DNA of 64,000 nt, from the NCBI RefSeq assembly GCF_014196715.1, contig NZ_JACIEF010000005.1, forward strand, positions 102,476 through 166,475, in the 5' to 3' direction. Each line of letters starts with the position of its first letter. The stretch's first letter is position 1. The stretch is from Pedobacter zeae (lineage in GTDB: Bacteria > Bacteroidota > Bacteroidia > Sphingobacteriales > Sphingobacteriaceae). Below are positions 52,413-60,148 of this stretch, piece by piece. The position numbers and the translations under genes are program-made. The notes under the pieces were generated by a model. The model saw nothing but the letters and a program-made list of their open reading frames with translations, was not told the origin of the DNA and made no database searches.

Positions 52413-53648
52413 TTACTTCTTTGGGAGCGGAACATAATCCATCGGTACCATATCGGCCACTTTTTCGTAAGCCCAATAGCCTTCATAAAGCAGCGACCGG
52501 GAGTCGTAAATGCCCCCGTTTTCGTAAAAACGAACACCATCACCCGTTAAATTTGCTACCGATATTTCGTATTCAGGAACATCCAGGGGCCTGAAAATCC
52601 AGAAACCGGTTTTAGAATAAGCCAGCGATTCTTTTTCCTTCGTGTATTGAATAAGCAAAGCATCGGTATAGCTGAGGTATTTTAAATTCTGATTATAATA
52701 ATGTACCAGTGTATCGGTAAGTACATCGGCTCTCGAAAACTTGTCGATGGTTTTAGGCATTTCCTGTTGTTTTGTCCAAAAGGCAAGTAATGCCGTGTCT
52801 ATTTTACCTTTCGTTTGCCTGATGCCTGTTTTTTCAGGCACGGCTTTGATTTTTTCCAAATTGGCATTAATTACATATTGCGGATAACGGTTTGGATTGG
52901 GGATTTTGATCATTTTGTTAATGATAAAACCTTCTTCCTGTGCTTTATTCGCATAAAGCGATCGGAAAAAATGTTGCGAAGAACCATAATAGGCCACCTC
53001 ACGGGCGGCGATATATTTTTTCTTTTTAGCTGCTGAAGCTTTAAGTTCTTCGAAAAACGGGTGCCCCGAATAATAGATAATATGCGTGCGCGAGTTGTAC
53101 TCAAAATGATCGAGCATATACTTAAGGCGGTAGCCCAAAGCTTTGTTTTCGACTACCAAAAATTCTGTAGTGGAAACTGTTAGGGTACTTTTGGTTACGT
53201 CGAAATCGACATTTAAAACCTGGGGATTGATTATTTTACATTGTGCTGCATTGGGTGTTTTCCCGATAAAAAATTCTTTGAACTGGTTGATGTATTTCTG
53301 CCGGTTAGGATCGGCCCTGATCACTACTTCGTCTAATTGGGCTACATTTTCTTTCAATACGAGTTCTACCTGTACCGATTTATCCGAAATAATTACGCTT
53401 TTAGAGTAGGGGAGATAACCCACCAGCTGTACCAGGATATCGTAGCTGCCTGGTTTTAGGTTTGTTAAGGTAAAGCGGCCGTCATTATCGGCCACGGTAG
53501 CAATTTTATAGCCACTTAAATAAATGCTTGCTCCTGGCAATCCGTCTTTCTGATCGCGAACCAGCCCACTGATCGAGAAGGTATTTTGAGCTTCGGCATT
53601 AGTACCCAAAATGATGAATATAAGGGCTACTAAAAGGCTTTTAATCAT
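52413..53648 (-). CDS. CarboxypepD_reg-domain envelope protein (paralogue 1)
   Basis: 411 residues. Signal peptide ending NAEAQ; a carboxypeptidase-regulatory-like domain (about 25-115: ISGLVRDQKDGLPGASIYLS, GYKIATVADNDGRFTLTNLK). The remaining 300 residues are unrecognised, with YINQFKEFFIGKTPNAAQCK, NPQVLNVDF and VENKALGYRLKYMLDHFEY. These segments recur almost unchanged in the protein at 54074-55312. Probably an outer-membrane-associated or periplasmic protein; function unknown. Confidence 0.72.
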   Translation of the reverse strand: MIKSLLVALIFIILGTNAEAQNTFSISGLVRDQKDGLPGASIYLSGYKIATVADNDGRFTLTNLKPGSYDILVQLVGYLPYSKSVIISDKSVQVELVLKENVAQLDEVVIRADPNRQKYINQFKEFFIGKTPNAAQCKIINPQVLNVDFDVTKSTLTVSTTEFLVVENKALGYRLKYMLDHFEYNSRTHIIYYSGHPFFEELKASAAKKKKYIAAREVAYYGSSQHFFRSLYANKAQEEGFIINKMIKIPNPNRYPQYVINANLEKIKAVPEKTGIRQTKGKIDTALLAFWTKQQEMPKTIDKFSRADVLTDTLVHYYNQNLKYLSYTDALLIQYTKEKESLAYSKTGFWIFRPLDVPEYEISVANLTGDGVRFYENGGIYDSRSLLYEGYWAYEKVADMVPMDYVPLPKK

Positions 53649-54073
53649 AGAGCCGAATGTAATTAAAAGACTTAATATTTATCAAAAGCGCAAAAGATTT
53701 TTAACAAATTTAACATTTAAGCTTAAGCCTTATAATTACCATTATCCTGAATATTCCCGCCATGAGGGCATTCCTTAGGTATCTGTTAATGGTAGTGTAT
53801 CAGAAGGGCAACCAATGTGCTTTTGAAAAGCAGCGGCCCGTTTTCATGGCTACAGTTGTCCCGCCATCGCTCATAGTCCTCGTTACGCTGCACTTCACTG
53901 TGGGCTACCCGCTCTGTCGGGTTTATTTAACAAAGTTGGTGCTGCTATGCTACAAAAACCTTTAACAGGATTGGTGGACCATGCCAGCCAAAGCCCGCCT
54001 GTACGCGCAGTCGACTGCATTGTAAAACTCTTAACCCGCTGCACGGTGCTCCGGTCGTATTCTGGGTGTACCG
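53649..54073. other. 425-base non-coding gap with repeat remnants
   Basis: GC-richer than neighbours, no gene-like frame. CCCGCT then TCGGGTTTATTT (53908-53928) also occurs at 13614-13635. It separates the two CarboxypepD_reg paralogues. Confidence 0.5.
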
Positions 54074-55312
54074 TTACTTTTTCCCTTCTAAACCGGCTGG
54101 CGGCAAATAATCCATCGGCACGCTATCGGCAATCTTTTCCCAGCCCCAGTAACCTGCATAAAGCATCGAACGCGGATTATATATAGAGCCGTTTTCGTAG
54201 AAATATACCGGAACAACCTGAAGGGTGATGGTCGAAATCTGGTAGTCAGGCATATCCAATGGTCTTGCAATCGATAAACCGATCCGGTTGGCATAGGCAG
54301 GGTCTTCGCGCTCTTTGGTATAAACCACATAAAGCTTATCGGTAAAATTAATGCTCCTGATGCTTTCGTTCTCTACATGTACCAGTGTATCCTGGGCGAT
54401 GGGAGCACGGCTTAAAATCGATAGCGCTCTTGGCATTTTTTTTATTTTTATCCAAGAGTTTAAGGAATCGCCTGTTCTAATGGTTAAGGGACTGGTTAAA
54501 CCGGTTTGCGCTTTTGTTAAGTCTTTAATGTTGGCATTAATGGTGCTGTCAGATGGCCTGTCTGGATTTTCCTTGGTGATGAGTTTATTGATGATATAAC
54601 CTTCTTCGGTTGCGCGTTGATGAAAAAGAGCCCTGAAAAAATGTTGCGGAGAGCCTAAATACGCCGCAACCCGTTTTTGCTCCCAGATTTTTTTTCTCCT
54701 TGCAGAGCCTTTTAAATCTTCGTAATAGGGAAAACCTTCATAATAAATGATCCTCGTTTTACCATCATATTCAAAATTGTTCAGCAGGTACTTAATGCGG
54801 TAACCTAATGCCTTGTTTTCTACAATCAGGAACTGAGTGGTTTTTACCGTGAGTTTAAATGTCTCTTTATCATAATCAACAATGAGTACGTTTGGATTGA
54901 TGATTTTACATTGCTCCGCATTAGGCGTAGTGCCGATAAAATAACTTTTAAACATGTTGATATAATGCTCCCTGTTTGGGTCGGGTTTTATGGTCACCTC
55001 TGCCAGTTGGGTTATACTTTCTTCTAAAATGAGGTCGAGTTTTACGGCCTTGTCTGAAATCACGACGTTTTTATTCAGGGCCTTATAGCCAATCAGCTGC
55101 ACTAAAATGTCGTAATTTCCGGGTTTCAAAGGAAGGTTATACCTGCCGTTGTTATCGGTAACGGTAGCAATTTTATAACCGCTTACATATACACCCGCCC
55201 CGGGTAAAGCCTCGCCATGTTTATCTTTAACGAGGCCAGAAAGCACATAGCTTTGCTGCGCTAAACAAAATTTACCAACAAATAATAGACATATAAGTAG
55301 TGCAGATCTCAT
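54074..55312 (-). CDS. CarboxypepD_reg-domain envelope protein (paralogue 2)
   Basis: 412 residues. Signal peptide ending FCLAQ; regulatory-like domain (LSGLVKDKHGEALPGAGVYV, SGYKIATVTDNNGRYNL); then a family-specific region (YINMFKSYFIGTTPNAEQCK, VENKALGYRIKYLLNNFEYD, and DSVPMDYLPP at the end). It has the same length and motif order as the protein at 52413-53648, so they are tandem duplicates. A 24-bp palindrome sits just upstream of its start. Confidence 0.72.
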   Translation of the reverse strand: MRSALLICLLFVGKFCLAQQSYVLSGLVKDKHGEALPGAGVYVSGYKIATVTDNNGRYNLPLKPGNYDILVQLIGYKALNKNVVISDKAVKLDLILEESITQLAEVTIKPDPNREHYINMFKSYFIGTTPNAEQCKIINPNVLIVDYDKETFKLTVKTTQFLIVENKALGYRIKYLLNNFEYDGKTRIIYYEGFPYYEDLKGSARRKKIWEQKRVAAYLGSPQHFFRALFHQRATEEGYIINKLITKENPDRPSDSTINANIKDLTKAQTGLTSPLTIRTGDSLNSWIKIKKMPRALSILSRAPIAQDTLVHVENESIRSINFTDKLYVVYTKEREDPAYANRIGLSIARPLDMPDYQISTITLQVVPVYFYENGSIYNPRSMLYAGYWGWEKIADSVPMDYLPPAGLEGKK

Positions 55313-55321
55313 TATATAAAT

Positions 55322-55345
55322 ATAAAACTAATTTATTAGTTTTAT
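55322..55345. promoter_or_regulatory. 24-bp palindrome upstream of the second CarboxypepD_reg gene
   Basis: ATAAAACTAA (55322-55331) and TTAGTTTTAT (55336-55345) with a TTTA centre, nine bases before the ATG. It overlaps a near-consensus -7 TAGTTTTA and shares ACTAA/TTAGT half-sites with 52318-52350. Confidence 0.45.
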
Positions 55346-55477
55346 GAAAAATGCAAAAGAAATATTACTTAATGGTAATTCCTTGTCTGTGTTTTCACTG
55401 ATCCCTAACTTTACCGGTTTTAAGTAGACATGAAAAGGGCCTGTGGGCATACAGACTTTGTGGTGAGCATACGATAG

Positions 55478-57130
55478 CTAAGCCAATAATTCCCTGGCGT
55501 TTTCGATGGCCGATGCACCCGGGTTTTTCCCGCTTAACATTTCGGCAATTACATCAACACGTTCTTCCTGTTTAAGTTTGCGGATTCCGGTAGTGGTTTT
55601 TCCTTTCTCCTCATGTTTGTATACAAAGTAGTGTGAGGTTCCTTTGGCGGCGATTTGCGGCAGGTGTGTAATTGAAATTACCTGCATATTCTTGCCCAGG
55701 TCAGCAATTACTTCACCAACCTTTAAAGCCGTTTCGCCCGAAATCCCGGTATCGATCTCATCAAAAATAATAGTCGGTAAAGAAGTATGTCTGGCCAGCA
55801 GTGCTTTTATAGCCAGCATTAAACGAGATAATTCACCCCCTGATGCTACTTTATTTACAGGAGCAGGCATTTGACCAGCATTTGCGGTAAAAAGCAGGTT
55901 GATTTCGTCCAACCCATCTTTATTCAGTTCAGTTAAGGTTTTTTGATCAAGAACGAGTTTGGCATTAAGCATACCCACTTTTTTTAGGGTGATGCCGGTT
56001 TGCTCTTCTACCACCTTGATGGCTTTTTTGCGATTAGCACTTAGTTGGCTGGCTTGTTTATGAAGTTCTTTTTTAAGCTCATCGATTGCTGTCCGGAGTT
56101 TTTCAATATGCTCATCAGAAGATAAGAGCCTGTTCAGATTCTCTTCCAGTTGTTTTTGAAGGGCCAGCAGCTCTGTATTATTGGCCAGCCTGTGTTTTTG
56201 TTGAAGTGAATAAAACAGGTCTAACCTCTGGTTTACAATTTCTAAGCGATCGGCATTGTGCAAGGTATTTTCTTCTATAGCAGAAACCTCGTCGGTGATG
56301 TCTTTTATTTCTATGATCGATGAACGTAACCGTTCATAAAGTGCATGAATGGCAGGATCGAATTTTTCTATCCCCTGTAACTGTAACGAAGCTTCCTTTA
56401 AAATCTGTAGGGCAGAAGGTTCACTTTCATTGATCAGGCCCGAAGCAGTAAGTAATGCCCGTTTAATGGTTTCGGCATGCGTTAAACGTTCGAGTTCCTG
56501 CTCCAGTTCTTCCTGTTCGCCTTCCTGTAATTTTGCCTGTTCAAGTTCATTAAACAAAAACTGTTCATAATCCTGTTTATTACGGGCTTCGTCGGCCTCA
56601 GCGATTAATTTTTTTAACTGGGAAGTATCCTGTTTAAGTTTTTTAAAACCGCTGCGGTAATCAAACAATAATGATTGATGATTGGCTAAAGAATCCACAA
56701 TCAGTAATTGAAAATCAGCATCATTGATTTCCTGTGTAGCATGTTGTGAGTGGATATCGATCAGTTTTTCGCCGATCAGTTTCAGGATCGATAAATTAAC
56801 CGGTGTATCATTAATGAACGATCTTGTTTTACCGTCAATTGATATTTCCCTGCGTAAAAGGCTTTCGTTCAAAAAATCCAGGTCGTTTTCGTCAAAAAGC
56901 TCTTTCAGGTTTTCATCTGCCAATATAAAACTACCTTCTATAACACATTTTTTATCCTGGTTAAAGAAGTATTTGCTTTCTGCCCGCTGTCCTAGTAATA
57001 GCGATAATGCACCCAGTATGATGGATTTACCGGCCCCGGTTTCACCGGTGATGATATTTAAGCCTTTATCGAATTCGATATCAAGACTATCAATTAATGC
57101 GTAATTACGGATCGAAAGTTTTTGTAGCAT
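55478..57130 (-). CDS. recN: DNA repair protein RecN
   Basis: 550-residue SMC-like ATPase for double-strand-break repair. The N-terminus has the Walker A GETGAGKSIILGAL; the middle is a long coiled coil (residues 160-360); the C-terminus has VASGGELSRLMLAI (signature) and TIIFDEIDTGISGETALKVG (Walker B). The ATG at 57130 is preferred over an in-frame TTG at 57139, which lies inside a -7 box. Its own promoter and the preceding terminator (57171-57202) separate it from the M56 gene. Confidence 0.95.
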   Translation of the reverse strand: MLQKLSIRNYALIDSLDIEFDKGLNIITGETGAGKSIILGALSLLLGQRAESKYFFNQDKKCVIEGSFILADENLKELFDENDLDFLNESLLRREISIDGKTRSFINDTPVNLSILKLIGEKLIDIHSQHATQEINDADFQLLIVDSLANHQSLLFDYRSGFKKLKQDTSQLKKLIAEADEARNKQDYEQFLFNELEQAKLQEGEQEELEQELERLTHAETIKRALLTASGLINESEPSALQILKEASLQLQGIEKFDPAIHALYERLRSSIIEIKDITDEVSAIEENTLHNADRLEIVNQRLDLFYSLQQKHRLANNTELLALQKQLEENLNRLLSSDEHIEKLRTAIDELKKELHKQASQLSANRKKAIKVVEEQTGITLKKVGMLNAKLVLDQKTLTELNKDGLDEINLLFTANAGQMPAPVNKVASGGELSRLMLAIKALLARHTSLPTIIFDEIDTGISGETALKVGEVIADLGKNMQVISITHLPQIAAKGTSHYFVYKHEEKGKTTTGIRKLKQEERVDVIAEMLSGKNPGASAIENARELLA

Positions 57131-57136
57131 GCCCAG

Positions 57137-57144
57137 CAAAAATA
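57137..57144 (-). promoter_or_regulatory. recN -7 element (TATTTTTG)
   Basis: TATTTTTG on the minus strand, six bases before the recN ATG. Suggests a very short or absent leader. Confidence 0.55.
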
Positions 57145-57170
57145 TTAAAATTTATTCAACAGGCCAGTAC

Positions 57171-57202
57171 AAAACAAAAACAGCGGAGAATAATCTCCGC
57201 TG
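57171..57202 (-). terminator. Terminator after the M56 gene
   Basis: CAGCGGAGA (57181-57189) and TCTCCGCTG (57194-57202) with an ATAA loop; T-rich on the minus strand after the stem. Confidence 0.88.
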
Positions 57203-57230
57203 CTCCTTAATCTGTTTGGTTGTGTGTTTT

Positions 57231-59270
57231 TTATTTTACCGAAATGTTGATGGTATTGTTATTTGCAATGGCAATTGGGGCATCTGTTTTTATAAAACTT
57301 TTTAATGCCAGCTGGTCTGCAATTTTAAAATCAGCATTTTTATAAGTGACCATCGCATTCTCAATTCTCAATGTTTTAACAGGGGCTGAAAAATCTTTAT
57401 TATTATAAAGTATTACCGCAGGACTGATCTGTGAGCTTTTGTTACCACCTTCTACCTTTTCCTTTTTCCCTTTCTTCTCCATTTTCTCTTTCAGCTCTTT
57501 TACATCGCTATCGAACTTTTCTTTCAATTTCTTATATTCTTCGCTTTGTCTTATCTTACTGTTTGAGTTATCGTTGTAATTAAAAAATACACCATCAGAA
57601 GAAAGCAGGAGACCTTTGGTTTTCAATAAGGAATCGGCATGTAATGTACTTAAGGCAGATAGTTTTGCCAGATCACTTGATTTTAAGGCATGTGTTCTGA
57701 CATTTTCTAATTGTAGCCTGAATTCCGGGCTATTTACTTTGGCTGCAATTTCTTCACTCAATTTTTTCCACTTTGCCTGTGCTTCCGGCGAGCTGAATTC
57801 CTTAGCCATATCCTCACTCATTTTTTTCCACTTGGCCTGTGCTTCCGGTGAATTCATTTTCCTTTGCATCTCTTCCCCAAACTTTTTCCATTTGGCCTGT
57901 GCCTCTGGTGAGTTGTATTTTTTAGCTATATCTTCCCCAAATTTTTTCCATTTAGCCTGTGCTTCCGGCGAATTGAATTCTCGATCGATTTTAACCCTGA
58001 ATAGGGAATCTTTGAATCTAAATGCACTATCCATCTGCAATCTGAATGTATTTTTACCTGCAAAAAGTTGGTCGCGGTAGAAATCCTTACGAAGGCTGTC
58101 AGGCATTTCTTTTACCGAATTGTATTCGGTTTTATTGCCCTTGGCATCGATGGTTACAATTTTTATTTTACGTTTTTTAGTGGTATCGGTACAGAGATCA
58201 GGGTTTAAAACCGGGCTTGAGGTAATAAACCTCACCATTTCCTGCTTGGTCTGTTTTTTAGTCTCTTTTTTCTTATCGGTTGGATTCACCCAGGCTATGG
58301 AGAACAGACAGGCCACACCAAGGGTTAGGGCCGCCATTTGTTGCTTGGCATTTAAATAATTTGTTTTCATGTTGGTTATTCTTTTAATACGTTGATATAA
58401 ATTTTGGGTCTTGCCAGTGGCAGCAAGGGCATAAACCGGACTGTTTTTATCTTTAAGCAGTTCGAGTTTTAACAGGGCATGTGCATAGTTAAGAGGTTTT
58501 CCTGTAATTTTAAGCACCAGGTCATCGCAGGCATGCTCACGCTCAATGTGGATGAAGCGGCCTGCCAGCCACACAAAAGGGTTATAGAAAAGCAGAGTTT
58601 CTATGGCTGTTTTGATAAGGTTCAGTAAAAAGTCGTTTCGCCTGATGTGCGATAGCTCGTGGATCAGAATGGCCTCTACCTGGTCGTTGTCTAATTGGTT
58701 TACCAGGGCCACGGGAAACAATACCACGGGTTTTAAATACCCGATAACCAAAGGTACATTGACAATAGAGGATAAATGGAACCTGGTAATCTTTTTGATT
58801 TTAAGCCGGGCGGTTACCTGTTCGAAAATAACTTTCCAATGATCCGGAATGGCACTTAAACTTTCTTTCTTCAATTTAGAAAGCTGACCATAACCTTTAA
58901 CAATAACGAATAGCTGCAACAGAATGCCGATAATGTAAAATATTACAATGATGGGGAAGTACTGTTCTGCTTTGCTGCTGAAACTTTGAGGAAGGTTGTT
59001 GAAATAGTGATAAACCTGTACATTTTGAGGGTTAATGACAGCTTCCTTACTGCCGATGCCCTGCATAAGTTGATTGATGAAATTGTAGGCAAAGCCGGCA
59101 AACATTAAAATAATAGCACCAAAAGCAAGATTGTGCTTATGTTTTGCTGCCAGCTTCGGGAGGCTAAGCATTACGATAAATAAGATACCGTAAATAAGGG
59201 CGCTTTGCCAAAGTGAGTTTAAAATACTCCAGCCAAATGCTTTGATGAACTGTTGTAATAAAGTTTCCAT
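57231..59270 (-). CDS. M56-family (BlaR1/MecR1-like) membrane metalloprotease with tandem 20-residue repeats
   Basis: 679 residues. About four membrane helices in the first 330, with the zinc site ILIHELSHIRR (HExxH near residue 204) and the downstream EREHACDD on the cytosolic side. In BlaR1/MecR1 proteins a signal triggers self-cleavage and loss of the BlaI/MecI repressor. The extracytoplasmic part lacks a penicillin-binding domain; instead four near-identical 20-residue units containing NSPEAQAKWKK and a fifth degenerate unit lie at about residues 432-531, followed by a Lys/Glu coiled coil. The signal is therefore not expected to be a beta-lactam. The BlaI-like gene lies 95 bases upstream on the same strand. 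Confidence 0.88.
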   Translation of the reverse strand: METLLQQFIKAFGWSILNSLWQSALIYGILFIVMLSLPKLAAKHKHNLAFGAIILMFAGFAYNFINQLMQGIGSKEAVINPQNVQVYHYFNNLPQSFSSKAEQYFPIIVIFYIIGILLQLFVIVKGYGQLSKLKKESLSAIPDHWKVIFEQVTARLKIKKITRFHLSSIVNVPLVIGYLKPVVLFPVALVNQLDNDQVEAILIHELSHIRRNDFLLNLIKTAIETLLFYNPFVWLAGRFIHIEREHACDDLVLKITGKPLNYAHALLKLELLKDKNSPVYALAATGKTQNLYQRIKRITNMKTNYLNAKQQMAALTLGVACLFSIAWVNPTDKKKETKKQTKQEMVRFITSSPVLNPDLCTDTTKKRKIKIVTIDAKGNKTEYNSVKEMPDSLRKDFYRDQLFAGKNTFRLQMDSAFRFKDSLFRVKIDREFNSPEAQAKWKKFGEDIAKKYNSPEAQAKWKKFGEEMQRKMNSPEAQAKWKKMSEDMAKEFSSPEAQAKWKKLSEEIAAKVNSPEFRLQLENVRTHALKSSDLAKLSALSTLHADSLLKTKGLLLSSDGVFFNYNDNSNSKIRQSEEYKKLKEKFDSDVKELKEKMEKKGKKEKVEGGNKSSQISPAVILYNNKDFSAPVKTLRIENAMVTYKNADFKIADQLALKSFIKTDAPIAIANNNTINISVK
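57678..57977 (-). repeat. Five 60-bp tandem repeats inside the M56 gene
   Basis: Four well-conserved and one degenerate 60-bp unit in frame, each encoding 20 residues containing (N/S)SPEAQAKWKK. The exact period makes it prone to copy-number change. Confidence 0.9.
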
Positions 59271-59365
59271 AACGGTGGTTTTAATTTTTTATGCCGGGAT
59301 AAACCGAAAATTGTTAATTCTTATCAGGGACCCAAACCCTACCTTTTTCAACCCTCACCTCAGCC

Positions 59366-59737
59366 TTATTTAAGGCTATCTAAATATTTTTTAATTTCAT
59401 CAATCTCATCTGCGCTCGCACTGTGATTACCTAAAGCCTGCATTACCAATCTTGCTGCCGACCCGTTAAATACGTTATCGATCATTTTGGTCACCAATTG
59501 CTTTTCGGTTTTATCCTGACTAACAAGTGCCCTGTAGATATGTGTTTTCTGGCTGGTATCTCTTTCTACGATTCCTTTCTCGTGCAAAATCTGCATCAGT
59601 TTTAAGGTAGTGGTATAACCGGAATCTTTTTTATTCAATGCCTCATGCACTTCCCTTACCGTTGCATTCCCTTTTTGCCAAAGTACCTGGAGTATTTCCA
59701 TTTCTCCTTCTGTTGGTTTGATGTTCTGATTGCTCAT
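59366..59737 (-). CDS. blaI: BlaI/MecI-family transcriptional repressor
   Basis: 123 residues, one winged-helix domain: PTEGEMEILQVLWQKGNATV, REVHEALNKKDSGYTTTLKLM with the recognition helix, then a C-terminal dimerisation helix set (LVTKMIDNVFNGSAARLVMQ). BlaI proteins bind palindromes as dimers and are cut when the partner M56 protease is activated. Two palindromes flank its own promoter (59750-59789), so it probably represses its own operon with the M56 gene. No beta-lactamase gene is nearby. Confidence 0.92.
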   Translation of the reverse strand: MSNQNIKPTEGEMEILQVLWQKGNATVREVHEALNKKDSGYTTTLKLMQILHEKGIVERDTSQKTHIYRALVSQDKTEKQLVTKMIDNVFNGSAARLVMQALGNHSASADEIDEIKKYLDSLK

Positions 59738-59749
59738 ATGTTACAGTTG

Positions 59750-59765
59750 TACGAATTATTTCGTA
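59750..59765. promoter_or_regulatory. BlaI-type operator, proximal palindrome
   Basis: TACGAATTATTTCGTA: perfect 6-bp arms TACGAA/TTCGTA with a 4-bp centre. It lies over the predicted transcription start, 12 bases before the blaI ATG. Confidence 0.75.
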
Positions 59766-59767
59766 AT

Positions 59768-59797
59768 CAAATGTACGAAGATATTCGTAATAACAAA
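59768..59797 (-). promoter_or_regulatory. Promoter of the blaI-M56 operon
   Basis: On the minus strand: TTTG (59794-59797), 18-base spacer, TACATTTG (59768-59775), a full match to the Bacteroidota -33/-7 pattern. The distal operator fills the spacer. Confidence 0.72.
59774..59789. promoter_or_regulatory. BlaI-type operator, distal palindrome
   Basis: TACGAAGATATTCGTA: same 6-bp arms as the proximal site, 24 bp apart start to start, between the -33 and -7 elements. Confidence 0.75.
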
Positions 59798-59824
59798 ATA
59801 TTTTAACAAAATTTTAACTTTATT

Positions 59825-59848
59825 GGTTAATTGTTAAACTGGTTAACC
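59825..59848. repeat. Dispersed TTAA-rich repeat (family C), copy 3
   Basis: GGTTAATTGTTAAACTGGTT upstream of blaI; compare 11793-11816. Confidence 0.5.
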
Positions 59849-60022
59849 GGTAACCGGACCGTTGAGTAAATCAGTTTGTTGGGAGATAAGACGAAAGAAA
59901 ATATAAAATGTTGCAGGCTACTGGCTTTGGAAGGGAAGCCACACCTATGAAAAACAGATGCTTGTTATTATATCTGATTATCGTGGAAACCGGCCAACGC
60001 ATATGGCCTTTCAAGTGACCGC

Positions 60023-60041
60023 CTGAACGAATGGGCAGGTA
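60023..60041. repeat. Dispersed 19-bp repeat (family D), copy 2
   Basis: CTGAACGAATGGGCAGGTA; compare 13714-13732. The rest of the spacer (59850-60120) shows no gene. Confidence 0.45.
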
Positions 60042-60123
60042 AGAACGAAAGCAGGCTGGTTTTAATTGAAATACTGTTACGGCTCGCAAAAAAAAGAATG
60101 AATTGCTTTTTGTGCATCAAGAT

Positions 60124-60141
60124 CAATTAACCGATTTAACC
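60124..60141. repeat. Dispersed TTAA-rich repeat (family C), inverted copy 4
   Basis: CAATTAACCGATTTAACC, complement of the motif at 1186-1218; seven bases past the porD stop. Confidence 0.5.
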
Positions 60142-60148
60142 AGCAATA

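Noticed and set aside
57678..57977. 60-bp periodic repeats as a CRISPR array
   Set aside because: The units are contiguous, in frame and code for a 20-residue protein repeat; no unique spacers or cas genes.
57231..59737. BlaI-BlaR1 pair as a beta-lactam resistance system
   Set aside because: No penicillin-binding sensor domain in the M56 protein and no beta-lactamase or PBP2a gene nearby.
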